Below, in pieces: positions 1 to 9,021 of a stretch of 64,000 nt of DNA. The stretch is from contig NZ_LT828648.1 of NCBI RefSeq assembly GCF_900169565.1, positions 746,876 through 810,875 on the forward strand. The letters run 5' to 3'. The notes below the pieces were generated by a model. It had not been told where the DNA came from and searched no databases. It saw only the letters and a program-made list of their open reading frames with translations. This stretch comes from Nitrospira japonica. GTDB lineage: Bacteria > Nitrospirota > Nitrospiria > Nitrospirales > Nitrospiraceae. Numbering within the stretch: position 1 is the stretch's first letter; each line of letters begins with the position of its first letter. Both the position numbers and the translations under genes were made by a program.

Positions 1-1283
1 TAGCCGTTCTCGCCCACTTCGAGCCACTGACCCGGATGGGACAGGGCCGCGTGCGCGGCATGGCTCCGAAGCTCGAGCAGTTGCTGCTGCGACGCGAACA
101 CGAGCGGAATCGGTCCGTACTGGTCCACCAGACGAGCGAGGACATTTTCGTTCAGTGCGGAACGTCCGTCGTTGGTCGGGCCGCTGTCGGCGTGCACCAG
201 GACGTTGTAGCCTCGGTCGCTGATCAAATAACAGTTGCGCGGCATCCCGAGGTCGCACGGATCTTCTCCGTAAAACGGAACGGAAACGACGGCCCCTCCT
301 TCGAACGACCAGGCCTCGCCGTGGGCCAACTCGACGACGTGAGCGAACCCCAACTCCCGAAGCAACGATTGGTAGTCATAGAAAAACCGTTTGCGGTTGC
401 GCCGGCTCGGCACGATGATGGGCGTTTCCTTTGGAACGTGCAGGAGCGTGCGAGGGTCCACATGGTCGTCATGGTCGTGAGTCAGAAACACGGCGGCGGG
501 CTTGGGCAGCAGCGCACCCCACGGAGACGGCACGGACGATTCCGCATACCAAGGCAACAGCCACGGGTCGAAGAGGAGGACCTGTTCCTGTTGCCGATAC
601 AATAAGGCGGCATGGCCGAGGTGGACCGTGTCCTGATCCTGCACGGCGTCGAACCACCGCTGTCGCACCACGGACTGGGGCGAACTGGCAAGACATTCGT
701 ATTGATGCAACGCCTCCATCAATCGAATGAGCACGACCTGCGCCTCCCGCGGTGAGGTCGTGACCACCGTCTTGACTTCCTCCACTTGTCGCGTACCGTC
801 CAGCATGCCCAGGACCTTTCCGATCACGGGACCGAGTGGACGCTGGTCGAAGCCGATCGGAATGGCCTGGCGCTTCACGGAATGAAAGATCCGCAGCCCC
901 CCGTTGGTCACCGTGGAGGACCGGGCCGGATCGTTCGGGAAATCCCAGTGAAAGCTCCCGTCGGGCTTGCGCCCGCAGGCGATATGCCGCTGCAGGTACG
1001 GCCGCGCGGCGACGAGTTCCGCATAGGCGTCCTCCAATCGCCGGCGACGAGCCGGATCGTCCAGGGGGGCCCGTTTGGAGAATACGTCGCTGATGGCGGT
1101 ATCGATGGAGCTGGCCAGCAGGCCATGGGCTTCGTGAAGGCTCGCAATGACGTCGGGGGCCGCGCCGCCGACGAAGGGAAAAGGACCGGGTGCTTCGCCG
1201 CTTTCCAATTGAACCCACACCCACGGCACCAGGCGAAGATATTGCTGCCTTGGATAATGGTCCCAGATCTTCATGGATGCCAT
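1..1283 (-). CDS. MBL-fold metal-dependent hydrolase (3' end outside window)
   Basis: The reading frame is open from an ATG at 1283 (alternative ATG at 1274) through the left edge, so the C-terminus is missing. About 200 N-terminal residues precede a metallo-beta-lactamase core. The core holds the metal-binding signature THDHDDHVD, which fits HxHxDH, and further on a VHADSG segment that could supply later metal ligands. This resembles UlaG-type hydrolases, which bind two metals and cleave ester or phosphodiester-like bonds, but the substrate cannot be read from sequence. The long N-terminal extension is not recognised. It lies 54 bases downstream of the VOC gene on the same strand, so the two may be co-transcribed. 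No strong ribosome binding site is visible. Confidence 0.8.
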   Translation of the reverse strand, partial: MASMKIWDHYPRQQYLRLVPWVWVQLESGEAPGPFPFVGGAAPDVIASLHEAHGLLASSIDTAISDVFSKRAPLDDPARRRRLEDAYAELVAARPYLQRHIACGRKPDGSFHWDFPNDPARSSTVTNGGLRIFHSVKRQAIPIGFDQRPLGPVIGKVLGMLDGTRQVEEVKTVVTTSPREAQVVLIRLMEALHQYECLASSPQSVVRQRWFDAVQDQDTVHLGHAALLYRQQEQVLLFDPWLLPWYAESSVPSPWGALLPKPAAVFLTHDHDDHVDPRTLLHVPKETPIIVPSRRNRKRFFYDYQSLLRELGFAHVVELAHGEAWSFEGGAVVSVPFYGEDPCDLGMPRNCYLISDRGYNVLVHADSGPTNDGRSALNENVLARLVDQYGPIPLVFASQQQLLELRSHAAHAALSHPGQWLEVGENG

Positions 1284-1337
1284 GTGCGGAGCGGCAGGGA
1301 TACAGACGAACCGACCTGCCTCGGCAGGCCGCTTCCG

Positions 1338-1775
1338 TCAGTCATGGCTGACCCATCGCAGCCTGCTGATGGTCGGCTCGTACAGCGCTTGGATGACGTT
1401 GCCGTCGGGATCGGAGAAGTAAAATGAGTAGCTGCCGTCCCGGTGCTGCTTCGGCTCCTTGGCGATGGCTCCCCCCAATGACACGATCTTCGGCGCCACC
1501 GCGGCATACATGCGATCGACCGCTTGGGGACTCTCCACGATCACGCCCAGATGATCCAACAGCTGCCGGGTCGCCGCGGCATAGGCCTGGAGCTCCCCCG
1601 GACTGATTTGATGCAATGCCAAGTTGTCCGCCCCCGAACTGAAATACACGTTGTCGGCATCCGGCTCCCACACCACGCTCATCCCCAACACTTGTTCATA
1701 AAACGCCCGGGAGCGTTTCAAGTTGGTGACGCGGAGCGCCACATGCCGTAAGCCACGATGCGCGGGAACATCCAT
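1338..1775 (-). CDS. VOC (glyoxalase/bleomycin-resistance/dioxygenase) family protein
   Basis: About 145 residues forming one vicinal-oxygen-chelate module pair. The first half begins with LRHVALRVTNLKRSRAFYE, where the His is a typical first metal ligand. The second half ends with FYFSDPDGNVIQALYE, the hallmark DPDGN turn plus a Glu ligand. Family members bind a divalent metal and act on small molecules (isomerases, dioxygenases, thiol transfer); the substrate here is unknown. I chose the ATG at 1775, just before the conserved start of the fold. An upstream TTG at 1823 would add 16 residues. The gene is divergent from the SUMF1-like gene at 1920. Confidence 0.85.
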   Translation of the reverse strand: MDVPAHRGLRHVALRVTNLKRSRAFYEQVLGMSVVWEPDADNVYFSSGADNLALHQISPGELQAYAAATRQLLDHLGVIVESPQAVDRMYAAVAPKIVSLGGAIAKEPKQHRDGSYSFYFSDPDGNVIQALYEPTISRLRWVSHD

Positions 1776-1869
1776 ACCGGTCTCGCTGCCCGTTATACTA
1801 GGTAACACCCGCTCCGCCGTCAATTCGATTTTCGCGTTTGCTGATCCGCTGCGAACGGCCGGATGGCTG

Positions 1870-1878
1870 TGCTACGAT
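1870..1878 (+). promoter_or_regulatory. Candidate extended -10 promoter for the SUMF1-like gene
   Basis: TGC followed by TACGAT fits an extended -10 element. It is placed about 42 bases before the ATG at 1920. No convincing -35 box is present, as is common with extended -10 promoters. Confidence 0.3.
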
Positions 1879-1919
1879 GCGTGCATCAGTCATCCCAATT
1901 CATGAAGGAGAATTGCATA

Positions 1920-2735
1920 ATGTGGGGCTCGCTTTCGCTGCTGATCGCCGCCATCGTCTTGGGTCTGCCTCCCGCAATCCGTGCCGCCGACGCAGTGCCG
2001 CCCGGAAGCGACGGAGCTCCGATGGTGAAGGTTCCGGCCGGACCCTTCCCGATGGGCGTGCCTCCCGGCGATCGGGACGGAGGCCGGGACGAATATCCCC
2101 GCCATGAGGTCTCTCTGGATACCTATGAGATCGACCTGTACGAGGTGACGAATGCCCGATATCAGGCGTTCGTAAAGTCCACGGCCCACCGCGTGCCGCA
2201 GAATCCCAACAATCCCACAAGGAATCTCTGGCAAGGCGAGACGGTGTCCGATACGCTGGCCGACCGGCCGGTCGTGAACGTAGACTGGGCCGATGCGGAT
2301 GCCTATTGCCGGTGGGCGGGCAAACGATTGCCTACGGAAGCCGAATGGGAAAAGGCGGCCAAGGGCAACACCGATCATCGCTTTCCCTGGGGCAACGTCG
2401 AGCCCACCAACAAGCATTTGAACTTCAACCAGAAGTGGATAGGCGAAAAGACACTCATGCCGGTCGGGAGTTATGAGGCGGGAAAGAGTCCTTACGGTGC
2501 CTACGACATGGCGGGAAACGTTTGGGAGTGGGTCCACGACTGGTACGACCCCCGGTACTACGAGAAGAGTCCCGGCAAGAATCCCAAAGGGCCCGACAGC
2601 GGAACCAAGCGGGTGCTTCGCGGGTCCGGATGGCAGAATGAAACCCCGACCGTCCGCATTTTTACCCGCGTCGAGAGCGATCCGACCGTCCGGAACGAAT
2701 CGACCGGCTTTCGCTGCGCAAGGGATGCGAAATAA
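1920..2735 (+). CDS. Secreted SUMF1/NirV-like protein (formylglycine-generating-enzyme fold, no catalytic Cys pair)
   Basis: 271 residues from an ATG preceded by GAAGGAG at a 9-base spacing; upstream in-frame starts lack such a site. A signal peptide (WGSLSLLIAAIVLGLP, cut near AxA) precedes a full SUMF1 domain. Landmarks are VPAGPFPMG, EVTNARYQAF, RLPTEAEWEKAAKG, YDMAGNVWEWVHDWY and the terminal TGFRCARD. Genuine formylglycine-generating enzymes carry a Cys pair in the RGGSF..C..C region. Here that segment reads RGSGWQNETPTVRI with no Cys, so oxidation of a sulfatase Cys is unlikely. NirV, a protein of this fold, is encoded next to nirK in some denitrifiers, and nirK lies 7 kb away. A second paralogue lies at 18154-19092. 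Role unproven. Confidence 0.85.
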   Translation: MWGSLSLLIAAIVLGLPPAIRAADAVPPGSDGAPMVKVPAGPFPMGVPPGDRDGGRDEYPRHEVSLDTYEIDLYEVTNARYQAFVKSTAHRVPQNPNNPTRNLWQGETVSDTLADRPVVNVDWADADAYCRWAGKRLPTEAEWEKAAKGNTDHRFPWGNVEPTNKHLNFNQKWIGEKTLMPVGSYEAGKSPYGAYDMAGNVWEWVHDWYDPRYYEKSPGKNPKGPDSGTKRVLRGSGWQNETPTVRIFTRVESDPTVRNESTGFRCARDAK

Positions 2736-2780
2736 TCGTTTGCGCTGAGGATCTCTCCGCCGGCATGGTACAAGAAGGCC

Positions 2781-4049
2781 ATGACCCGATCCGACCAGGC
2801 TGAACGGCTCCGGACCAAGAGCCGGCAATTGGCCGTAGGCGTGCTCAAACTCTTGGGCGCACTTCCGAGAACCCCCGACATCCTCGCGCTCGAGCCATCG
2901 ATCGTGAAAGCGGTCACTTCATTGGCCGCAGGTTGCCGGGCGCTCGTTCGGTCTGCTTCACAAACCGAGGAAGCGGTCGGGCGGCTCGATGCGACCAACG
3001 AGGCCGACGACTGCCTGTTTTGGCTGGACTTGCTCGTAGCGACCGCGCCGGAACACGAGGCGGCCATCCGTCCGTGGCTCGAAGAACTGGCGGACCTGAC
3101 GGCGCTGCTGTCGACCGACGTGAAGCTGGAGGAAACGTTCTCCGTTGAACCCTCTCCCGACCGGCAATCAGCCTCCGATCCGGTCGAGCATGGAACGCAG
3201 GAGGGGGAAGCGACCGGACGCCCGCTGCGCATGTTGTCGTTTGAGAGCCGGATGGCCAAAGACATGGCCCGATTGATCGAGCACGCCGGCGGCACACCGT
3301 TGGTCGCCCCCGCCCTTCGCGAAATCTCCATTCCGCTCCAGGAAAACGGTGCCGTATTTCGGTTCGGCGTCAAACTGATGCTTCATCAGATCGACATTGT
3401 GATCCTGCTCACCGGCGTCGGCACCAGGGCGCTGCTCGAAACCCTGCAAATCCGCTATCCCCTCGCGCAGCTCATCGAGGCGCTGAAGCACACGATGATC
3501 GTCACGCGAGGACCGAAACCGTTGGCCGCCCTGAAACATGTCGGATTGGAAGCCAATCTCACCGTGCCGGAACCGAATACCTGGCAGGACGTCGTGGCCA
3601 CACTCGACTATTACAGGCCCGTGCAGGGATTGCGGGTCGCCGTGCAGGAATACGGCGTGTCCAATCCGGATCTGATCAACGATCTCAAAACCAGAGGAGC
3701 GGAAGTCTTCGTCGTACCGCTCTACCGATGGGCGATGCCGATCGACACGACACCCATGACGGGCGCAATCGAAGACGTCTTACGCGGTGCAATTGACGTG
3801 CTGCTGGTCACGAACGCGGCCCAGATCGACCACGTCATGCAATTGGTGGAACGCGACGGAAAAACCGAGGCCTTCCGCATCGCCTGCCGCCGGCTGGTGA
3901 TCGCCTCGATCGGCCCCACGGCCAGCGAGCGATTGCGGCATTACGACCTTCCCGTCGACATGGAACCTTCCCACCCAAAGATGGGCATCCTCGTGAAGGA
4001 AGCCGCCGCACTGGCGCCGACCCTGCTCCAACGCAAACGCTGCGCGTAG
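2781..4049 (+). CDS. hemD: Uroporphyrinogen-III synthase (HemD) fused to an N-terminal four-helix-bundle domain
   Basis: 422 residues. Residues 1-115 resemble the small four-helix-bundle (23S rRNA intervening-sequence) family: AVGVLKLLGALPRT, then SIVKAVTSLAAGCRALVRSAS and DCLFWLDLLVA. A short variable linker follows. From about residue 150 the protein is a HemD fold with two Rossmann-like lobes: LRMLSFESRMAKDMARLIEHAGG, VILLTGVGTRALLETL, then LRVAVQEYG and VLLVTNAAQIDHVMQL, and the last strand RLVIASIGPTASERL. HemD closes hydroxymethylbilane to uroporphyrinogen III for haem, haem d1 and corrin synthesis. Catalysis leaves few invariant residues, so activity cannot be judged by eye. The fusion is unusual. 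It starts 45 bases after the SUMF1-like gene and may share its transcript. Confidence 0.8.
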   Translation: MTRSDQAERLRTKSRQLAVGVLKLLGALPRTPDILALEPSIVKAVTSLAAGCRALVRSASQTEEAVGRLDATNEADDCLFWLDLLVATAPEHEAAIRPWLEELADLTALLSTDVKLEETFSVEPSPDRQSASDPVEHGTQEGEATGRPLRMLSFESRMAKDMARLIEHAGGTPLVAPALREISIPLQENGAVFRFGVKLMLHQIDIVILLTGVGTRALLETLQIRYPLAQLIEALKHTMIVTRGPKPLAALKHVGLEANLTVPEPNTWQDVVATLDYYRPVQGLRVAVQEYGVSNPDLINDLKTRGAEVFVVPLYRWAMPIDTTPMTGAIEDVLRGAIDVLLVTNAAQIDHVMQLVERDGKTEAFRIACRRLVIASIGPTASERLRHYDLPVDMEPSHPKMGILVKEAAALAPTLLQRKRCA

Positions 4050-4121
4050 CGCCCAGAAGATCGGGCACGAGGGAAACCCGGGCCACGGGTTTCCCTCATG
4101 TCGATCGCGCCGGCTAACCGA

Positions 4122-7100
4122 CTAGCGCATCACGGAAGACACAGGACCGATCCGAGGCGGAGTCTCGGCGTCGGCCTGCTTCACCCCCGGGCGAACGCCC
4201 GAAAGGGCCTTGATGCGTTGGTCGCCAGCCGGGAGCACACGCAGATAGCCCCATTGTCCTGACTGCGAATAGGGCAACCGCTGATTGCTCCACACATAAT
4301 CGCCCGGCATCCGGAATGGGCCTCCGGCGCTGGGGAGGAAGGCATCCAGGGTTTCAGACCCGGAGAACTCCACCACGCTGATCATGTCGGCTCCGCGCAT
4401 GAAGGGCTCGATCGGCCACTCATGGCGTTCGACGCTGAACATGCCGTTCTGCTCGTTGCTCGCCCCGAACACGTGGATCCGCACGGAATCTCCCGCGTGG
4501 GCCTCGATGATCGGGGTCGCGGGGTCTTCGGGTTTGTCCACCACGCAAGGCTGGAAGACCTTGCCCAGGCTGCACCCGGTGTCCTGGCGGAACTTATAGG
4601 GTTCCGCGCGGTAGTTGACGGCGGTCAGGCCCGCGGTGTTCTGCACGTAGGGCATGAAGCTCGTCCCGATGATGTTGTCCTCGTCCTGGAAGAACAGGGC
4701 GACGTCGCGGTAGTTGACGCGATTCTCATACCCCTGAATGGTCCGGTCGACGATGACGTCGGCCACCCAGCTGTTCTTGGTCGAGATATCCAGACCGGTC
4801 TTGGGATCCCGATACTGGGCTCCCCTCGGACCGATCACGACCGCGCCATAGAGCCCGTTCCGCGGATGAAGCATCACGTTGCCCCAATCCCACACCAGCG
4901 AAGCGGTTTCTCCCAGGAACGGATCCGCATAATAGGTGTACGTGCGGCTCTCTCCCGGCGCCACCGTCTGCTCGCCAGGATTGTTGCCGACGTTCGCCCC
5001 GAGCGAATCCTTGGGGTCGAAGGCCAATCCGATGGCGGAGAACGAAGCGCGTCCTTCCTTCATCTTGTTGGTCAGCTTGATCTTGAGACAGTCACCCACG
5101 TTGCCGCGCAACGTCAGCGGCATCGGCTGCACGCCGCCGCTTACCTTGGCGACTTCCTCTTCCAGCGCGTAGATCTTCGCGTTCGGATTCACCATTTGGA
5201 TCGTCCGCTCGAAGTCGACTTCGATCGCATCAGGCGCCTTCGGATTCAGCTTCATCGAGGGATAATCCATCGCCACGACATTGAAGCTCTTCACCGGGGC
5301 GTCCGCCGGACAGATGGGGAGCGGCTGCGGAATGTTGTTCCTGCGGCTGTAGCCGGCAGGCAGCTTCTGCAGATCTGCCGCTTCCTTGTCCAGCACCCGC
5401 ATGATGCCCCACGCACCTTCCGAGAACTTCGAGGTGCGACCGTTGAAGTGGATGTAGTCTCCCGGTTGGAGCCGCGGTCCGCCGGCCTGCGGCACCACGA
5501 GATCGTAGCGCTCCGCAATGCCGATGTGGATCGAGTTCTTCCGGTTCGCATCGCCGGCATAACGTTCGGTCAGATAGGTATGGCCGGACAGCGTCCATAC
5601 CATCGTTTCGTTCGCCATGGTCTGAAGCAGCCGGAACACGACCGTGTCGCCCAGATATGCCCGCACCATCGGCGTGTACGGATCGCCGTGGACGGCGCTG
5701 CTGAACAGCTTGGACGAGTCCGGATTTGCTACCAGGCGGCTGGACACCGGCTCCGCCTTGAAATTCAACCCTCCGCCCGTCGTATGCGTTCCGCCGTTGA
5801 GGAACGGCATCGGCGTCATCGGGATCTTTTCCGGCATCGGGAACGACACGGTCTTGCCGGCTTCGAGGGCCACCTCGATGGGCTGCCCGGGAGGATTGCC
5901 GGCCGTGACGATGTTCACCGTATGCGGCACGGTGTCATTCAACTGCACGATCAACTCGCGGAAGCTGCCGTTGACTCCGTAACCCACCGGCTCGATGGTC
6001 CGGATGTCGGCCAACGGTCCGCTCCGGATCGGCTTGCCCGTCTTCGGATCATGGTAGGTCGAACCCACCGGTTCGATGACGATCGTCCCGAATCCCCCGT
6101 GCGGCCAGGTCACCCGACCCAACGCGTGGTCGTGCCAGAAGACCGTTCCCACGTCGGAATCCACCCAGAAGCGCTGACGGACGAATTCGACCGTCACGAT
6201 ATCGTTCACCGGATGATCGTTCTTCAAGGGCCTGTACAACGTGATCTGGTTCCCCTTGATGGATTTCACCCGTCCGATTTCGTTGCCTCCGACATTGTCC
6301 GCACCGATCAGCAGCTCCGCGTTCGTGTGGTACTGCGCGGCGTTCTTGAGCGTGATCACCCGCTCGCCTTTCTTGGCGGCCTTGGTGAACGTCGTGTTCA
6401 TCGGCAGCGGGAGGCCTTTGTTGACTTTTTTCTGCAGCATCGTGAACGGACGCACCGACTGCTCATACGAGAAGCCGGTGATCACGCCGTCCGAGGACTG
6501 GTTGTCGAACTGAAGGAAATGCCAATGCGTGTTGATCTTCGACGAATGGAAATTGATGTGGTCGTCGTCCTCCCACTCACTGGTCAGCATCCAATCGATA
6601 CAGTCGTAAATATTCGCCCGCACGACGAGCGGATACTTGATGGCGCTCTTCCGGACCTGGGCCTCTTCCTCGTGCAGCACGTAGATCAGGCCGTCCTTGT
6701 CTTCGATCGCCGGCGTATCGCCCTGCTTGTCGGCCAGGGTCATCGGCGTTTGGATGAAATGCACGTTGTACTTCTTGGAGCCCGCGTTCTCCGGGCACAT
6801 GCTCCAGCGCCCGTTCTCTCCCGGCTTCGCCGGATAAGAACTGGGCAATCCGTCGTCATCGAGGTGGATCATGTCCAACCAGGGGGACGGATTGTGGTTC
6901 TGCGAGAACGGCACGCGCCGGCCGAAGTGCGGCTTCAGGTGAGGCCACGCGACTTTACCGGTCGCGCTCTCGAACAGAATCGGCACGCGCTTTCCGGGAG
7001 TGGCGGACTTATACCGCGGATTCTCCACGGTATTTTCACGCTCGGTCATCGCCCGCTCGCCCTGCCAGGCCCAATCCAGCACGCTGGCATCGTACGAGCT

Positions 7101-8960
7101 GGTCTGCGCCCGCTCGTCGGTCTTGTGGCCCGGCTGCCCCTGGGGAGGCAACTGCATGGTGACCCAATCCTTCACGTTGACGACGGCAGGCGAAGCCTTC
7201 CAATCCGTCTTCCCATTCTTGACGATGGTGAACTCCTTGCCGAACCAGTCCACCGTGCGACCGACGAGCTGATCCGACGTCACGCCGGGCTGAATACGAC
7301 CCGTGCGGTCCGGGAGTTCCCGAAGGGCCGGCATCACGTCATTGTGGACTTCGCCCTGTTGCAGGGTGTTGTACACGCGCCAATACCCCCACATGCCGGC
7401 GATATAGTGGTGCGCGACGTGGCAGTGGAACAGAAAATCACCGGCCAGCTGCTGGCAGAGGCCCGATCCGCACTCCGTTTCCAGATCCATCGTCTCGGAG
7501 GGACCGATTACTTCCACGTCGACCCGGTCGGACTTGGTGCGGATCACGGGATACTTGACCGGGCCGTTTTTGGCGGCGTGCCACAAGGGCATTTCGTCGA
7601 TTGCGCGCGGGCTCCGCGGCCAGCGGATCGAACCGCCGTGCGGATGATGGGAGTGAAATACCTCCGATCCGCCGTGTACGAGGCGGAACTTCGCCGGATC
7701 TCCCAGATAGCTGCGCGGCACGGTGGTGGCTGGATCACCGAACGTATAGGCGCTGTAGGCCATGGATTCGTCTTCGAATCCGAAATATTCGTGCTGCGTC
7801 TGCATGTTGTCGACGCCGAACGGCTCGCTGCGATAGTTGAGTGCGCGGGCGACCGGCCGGTAGACGTCGGTCAACGGATCGCGCTGGGGGAGAAAATCGC
7901 CCTTCTTGTTCAGCGGTCTGAACGCTTCATCGCCGACTTCGTGATACATCAGGACGAATTCACGGAAATCCGGTCCCGCACCGTTCTTGATGATCGCCTG
8001 CCATCCGCTGGTCATCGGGGTCGGAGTGCCGCTGCCGATCGGATCCAGGTACTCGGATCCCTTCGGTTCGACCACGAACGTTCCGAACAAGCCCATCACC
8101 GTCAATTCGCGATCGTTGCTGTAGGAGTGGAACTGCCGTCCGCCTTCCTGCTGCGTCGGCGGAATGTACCATTCGAATTCGACGGTCTTGCCCTGCGGAG
8201 CCACGCTGTCGGGGTTGGTCGTGGTTGCGGGCTGTCCGGTCGACGCGACGATCATGCTGGAGCCGTGGATGTTGAGACTGACCTCCTCGCCGCCATCGAG
8301 CTGATTGCGCAGCGTCATCTTGACGCAGTCGCCCTGGTTGCCACGGATCACCAGCGGCTGAATCCACTGGCTCTGCAAGCCGTTCTTGACCGCGCCCGGG
8401 TCGTAACCTTCTTTTTCGCGGGCCGCGCGATTGGTGGTCTCCTCTTCCCGTACTTTGTCGATGTTCTCGGTGAGGACGTACATGTACCCGGGATAATAAT
8501 CGAGCCACATGTTGAGCGAAATCTCGACGTTGATCGCCGAAATATCATACTTCCTGACCGGGGCGGATGCGGGGCAGCGCCCGCCCGTCGCGGACACCGG
8601 CTCGGCACCGGAATCGGACATGAGGAGCACGTCCTGATTGCCCGCGCCGTATTGATGCATCATATTGACGTTGTTGAAATAGCCGCTGGTGCGCTGCGCC
8701 TCGGCGTCCCGCTCCATCTGCTCCATGACCCGATGATGCTGGCGCTCCATCATCGCCGCGCGGTCCGGCCGGCCTTCCATCGAATCCTCGACGATCGTCT
8801 GCCCCTTCAGCCGTTGAGTCCACGCGACGGGCGTCGCCGACTCGACCTCCTGATGGGCCTCGTGGGTGGATTCGGCCACCGCCTCGTTACCCATTAGCAT
8901 GAGGGTCACTGCACATAGAATTCTCGCCCACGAACGATCCTGCTTACCTCTCCTCTGCAT
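4122..8960 (-). CDS. Giant periplasmic multicopper oxidase with six cupredoxin-like domains in permuted order
   Basis: 1612 residues. The ATG at 8960 follows GAGAGGGG; an in-frame start at 8990 lacks a site. A Sec signal ends near NEAVAES. Three tandem two-domain units can be traced (about residues 130-530, 565-1190 and 1218-1580). Unit 1 domain 2 carries HSHHPHGG (HxxHxH, near 436) and HCHVAHHYIAGM (HCHxxxHxxxxM, near 512), i.e. type 1 copper and half of the trinuclear site. The two remaining HxH motifs, THWHF (near 812) and FWHDHALGR (near 942), lie in unit 2 domain 1. Unit 3 has lost its histidines. A complete oxidase site therefore forms only between domains 2 and 3. The substrate (metal, nitrite, phenolic) is unknown. 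It sits 61 bases downstream of nirK, probably in one operon. Confidence 0.9.
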   Translation of the reverse strand: MQRRGKQDRSWARILCAVTLMLMGNEAVAESTHEAHQEVESATPVAWTQRLKGQTIVEDSMEGRPDRAAMMERQHHRVMEQMERDAEAQRTSGYFNNVNMMHQYGAGNQDVLLMSDSGAEPVSATGGRCPASAPVRKYDISAINVEISLNMWLDYYPGYMYVLTENIDKVREEETTNRAAREKEGYDPGAVKNGLQSQWIQPLVIRGNQGDCVKMTLRNQLDGGEEVSLNIHGSSMIVASTGQPATTTNPDSVAPQGKTVEFEWYIPPTQQEGGRQFHSYSNDRELTVMGLFGTFVVEPKGSEYLDPIGSGTPTPMTSGWQAIIKNGAGPDFREFVLMYHEVGDEAFRPLNKKGDFLPQRDPLTDVYRPVARALNYRSEPFGVDNMQTQHEYFGFEDESMAYSAYTFGDPATTVPRSYLGDPAKFRLVHGGSEVFHSHHPHGGSIRWPRSPRAIDEMPLWHAAKNGPVKYPVIRTKSDRVDVEVIGPSETMDLETECGSGLCQQLAGDFLFHCHVAHHYIAGMWGYWRVYNTLQQGEVHNDVMPALRELPDRTGRIQPGVTSDQLVGRTVDWFGKEFTIVKNGKTDWKASPAVVNVKDWVTMQLPPQGQPGHKTDERAQTSSYDASVLDWAWQGERAMTERENTVENPRYKSATPGKRVPILFESATGKVAWPHLKPHFGRRVPFSQNHNPSPWLDMIHLDDDGLPSSYPAKPGENGRWSMCPENAGSKKYNVHFIQTPMTLADKQGDTPAIEDKDGLIYVLHEEEAQVRKSAIKYPLVVRANIYDCIDWMLTSEWEDDDHINFHSSKINTHWHFLQFDNQSSDGVITGFSYEQSVRPFTMLQKKVNKGLPLPMNTTFTKAAKKGERVITLKNAAQYHTNAELLIGADNVGGNEIGRVKSIKGNQITLYRPLKNDHPVNDIVTVEFVRQRFWVDSDVGTVFWHDHALGRVTWPHGGFGTIVIEPVGSTYHDPKTGKPIRSGPLADIRTIEPVGYGVNGSFRELIVQLNDTVPHTVNIVTAGNPPGQPIEVALEAGKTVSFPMPEKIPMTPMPFLNGGTHTTGGGLNFKAEPVSSRLVANPDSSKLFSSAVHGDPYTPMVRAYLGDTVVFRLLQTMANETMVWTLSGHTYLTERYAGDANRKNSIHIGIAERYDLVVPQAGGPRLQPGDYIHFNGRTSKFSEGAWGIMRVLDKEAADLQKLPAGYSRRNNIPQPLPICPADAPVKSFNVVAMDYPSMKLNPKAPDAIEVDFERTIQMVNPNAKIYALEEEVAKVSGGVQPMPLTLRGNVGDCLKIKLTNKMKEGRASFSAIGLAFDPKDSLGANVGNNPGEQTVAPGESRTYTYYADPFLGETASLVWDWGNVMLHPRNGLYGAVVIGPRGAQYRDPKTGLDISTKNSWVADVIVDRTIQGYENRVNYRDVALFFQDEDNIIGTSFMPYVQNTAGLTAVNYRAEPYKFRQDTGCSLGKVFQPCVVDKPEDPATPIIEAHAGDSVRIHVFGASNEQNGMFSVERHEWPIEPFMRGADMISVVEFSGSETLDAFLPSAGGPFRMPGDYVWSNQRLPYSQSGQWGYLRVLPAGDQRIKALSGVRPGVKQADAETPPRIGPVSSVMR

Positions 8961-9021
8961 TATGGTTCCCCTCTCAAGAGTGTGGATCACACATCTGGCC
9001 CAAATGGCCTACAATTCCGGT

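Noticed and set aside
36-605. 189-codon plus-strand frame at the left edge
   Set aside because: It is the shadow of the MBL hydrolase, which has clear metal-binding motifs on the other strand.
4422-8897. 1491-codon plus-strand frame opposite the multicopper oxidase
   Set aside because: Arg/His-rich antisense shadow caused by GC-rich codon bias; no domain, no start signal.
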